Below the pieces are notes generated by a model. The model did no database searches. It was not told the origin of the DNA and saw only the letters and a program-made list of their open reading frames with translations. Source: Bacteroidales bacterium (GTDB taxonomy: Bacteria > Bacteroidota > Bacteroidia > Bacteroidales > UBA1402). From it: a DNA stretch of 64,000 nt. The stretch spans positions 333,844 to 397,843 of the forward strand of contig JAQVXI010000001.1 of NCBI GenBank assembly GCA_028709215.1, given 5' to 3'. The position numbers and the translations under genes are program-made. Positions 62,901 through 64,000 of this stretch are shown here, one piece after another (positions within the stretch are counted from its first letter, which is position 1; each line of letters starts with the position of its first letter).

Positions 62901-64000
62901 TTACAATTCCAAATCGATGTTATGGAATTCTTGCCAAGGCAATCCATTTTCAGCCAGGGCTTTTAAGAAGGGATCCGGATCAAACTGCTCCACGTTGTAA
63001 ACACCCGGTTTTTTCCAAAGACCCTGGAAAAACATCATGGCACCGCAGACGGCCGGTACACCGGTCGTATAACTGACACCTTGTGCGCCGGTTTCTTTAA
63101 AAGCAGCCTCGTGGCTGCAGTTCTGGTATACTGCATAGGTTTTTTCTTTGCCATCCTTAATGCCCCGAATGCGGCAACCAATGGACGTTTGGCCCGTGTA
63201 GTTCTCGCCGAGTTCACCTGGATCCGGCAGAACCGCTTTTAGAAATTGGATGGGGATGATTTCAACACCGTTGTACAGAACCGGGTCAATCCGAGACATA
63301 CCGATGTTTTGAATCACGCGCAAGTGTGTGAGGTACTCTTGACCAAAAGTCATCCAAAAACGAGCCCGTTTGAGGGTCGGGAAATGCTTGACCAGTGATT
63401 CCAATTCCTCGTGATAAATCAAATAGGATTCTTTTGGACCTACTTCCGGATAGGTGAGTGACTTGTGGATCTCGTGGGGTTCGGTGAAAACCCATTGACC
63501 GTTTTCCCAGTATTTTCCTTTTTGTGTTACCTCACGAATGTTGATTTCTGGATTGAAATTGGTGGCAAATGCTTTTCCATGATCCCCCGCATTGCAATCA
63601 ACAATATCCAGGTAATGGATTTCGTCAAAATGATGTTTAGCAGCATAGGCAGTCCACACGCCGGTGACACCCGGGTCAAATCCGCAGCCTAAGATGGCTG
63701 TAAGACCCGCTTCTTTGAATCGATCGTGGTATGCCCATTGCCAAGAATATTCAAAATGTGCTTCATCCTTCGGTTCGTAATTGGCTGTATCCAGGTAATG
63801 TACCCCACAGGCAAGACAGGCATCCATAATGGTCAAATCCTGGTAGGGGAGTGCGACGTTGATGACCAGATCCGGCTTCTCGCGTCGGAATAAGGCAATC
63901 AGTTGATGGACATCATCGGCATCCACTTGTGCAGTACGGATGCGGTTGTTGCCTACTGCCTGCGCAATGGCATCGCATTTGGATTGAGTGCGGCTTGCCA
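62901..64000 (-). CDS. Saccharopine dehydrogenase-family protein (carboxynorspermidine synthase type), 5' end missing
   Basis: The frame runs past the right edge of the window, where it begins [12 protein letters not shown]; the N-terminal Rossmann glycine loop lies outside. The GTG at 63926 is an internal Val. The rest matches the Bacteroidota saccharopine dehydrogenase-like proteins with [37 protein letters not shown] and [24 protein letters not shown] (each in part). Such proteins are usually named carboxynorspermidine synthase and reduce an imine in polyamine synthesis; a lysine-pathway role is the alternative. About 365 residues are seen. The stop is 47 bp from the recA start. Confidence 0.92.
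   Translation of the reverse strand, partial: ASRTQSKCDAIAQAVGNNRIRTAQVDADDVHQLIALFRREKPDLVINVALPYQDLTIMDACLACGVHYLDTANYEPKDEAHFEYSWQWAYHDRFKEAGLTAILGCGFDPGVTGVWTAYAAKHHFDEIHYLDIVDCNAGDHGKAFATNFNPEINIREVTQKGKYWENGQWVFTEPHEIHKSLTYPEVGPKESYLIYHEELESLVKHFPTLKRARFWMTFGQEYLTHLRVIQNIGMSRIDPVLYNGVEIIPIQFLKAVLPDPGELGENYTGQTSIGCRIRGIKDGKEKTYAVYQNCSHEAAFKETGAQGVSYTTGVPAVCGAMMFFQGLWKKPGVYNVEQFDPDPFLKALAENGLPWQEFHNIDLEL

Noticed and set aside
1..64000. CRISPR array, tRNA, rRNA, insertion sequence or prophage
   Set aside because: No regularly spaced repeats, cloverleaf sequences, transposase or phage genes were seen on reading both strands.

Overview
The window is a gene-dense stretch of chromosome with 57 protein-coding loci and no intergenic gap above about 190 bp. 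It comes from a member of the Bacteroidota, most likely order Bacteroidales. Four things point there. Several families are typical of the phylum (DUF3276, DUF4494, DUF5606, DUF4861, the long NusB, the Bacteroidota-type transketolase and the SPT-like enzyme of the 'DLFERI' type). AraR is Nudix-derived. One protease carries a type IX secretion (T9SS) sorting tail. Many genes are preceded by the Bacteroidota -7 box TAnnTTTG, and Shine-Dalgarno sequences are scarce. I found no tRNA, rRNA, insertion sequence, phage gene or CRISPR array.

Layout. 1-3.7 kb: the 3' part of a LacZ-type beta-galactosidase followed by a complete secreted GH2 enzyme. 3.7-8.7 kb: rhamnose mutarotase, NAD synthetase, phosphoglycerate kinase, MFS carrier. 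8.8-14 kb: a PurF-like protein lacking its glutaminase cysteine, GtrA, an acyltransferase, a broken catalase gene, MscS. 14-20.4 kb: a TamA/TamB-type outer-membrane pair and a DUF4861 protein. 20.4-27.9 kb: NhaA, LepA, a TPR protein, an unrecognised secreted protein, galactose mutarotase. 27.9-30.8 kb: a large outer-membrane barrel protein. 30.9-41.7 kb: a sugar region with kduI, kduD, a DUF4861 lipoprotein, an aldose epimerase lipoprotein, a sodium/solute symporter, AraR, and araD-araA-araB. 41.8-49.3 kb: a T9SS-exported M6 protease, tkt, rpiB, YggS, DUF4494, a PL10 pectate lyase. 49.3-64 kb: a divergent SPT-like enzyme facing a PAP2 phosphatase, then mostly housekeeping genes (engB, recR, GNAT, GT2, S4, pth, rplY, DUF3276, nusB, yajC, YbbR-like, coaE, DUF5606, recA) and the 3' part of a saccharopine dehydrogenase-family gene.

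How it works together. The carbohydrate genes fit use of pectin and arabinogalactan side chains. Pectate lyase and beta-galactosidases cut the polymer; KduI and KduD handle the unsaturated uronates. Mutarotases and a symporter bring in and prepare arabinose and galactose. AraA, AraB and AraD make D-xylulose 5-phosphate, and Tkt and RpiB carry it into the pentose phosphate pathway. No SusC/SusD pair is present, so polymer uptake must be encoded elsewhere.

Most notable: the catalase gene with a nonsense codon and a one-base frameshift; the PurF-like protein with Ser in place of the catalytic Cys; the SPT-like enzyme whose two cofactor-contact residues are both changed; two promoter pairs placed back to back with their -7 boxes 11-12 bp apart; and a candidate AraR operator found at both arabinose promoters. 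I did not find a clearly new multi-gene defence or mobile system.
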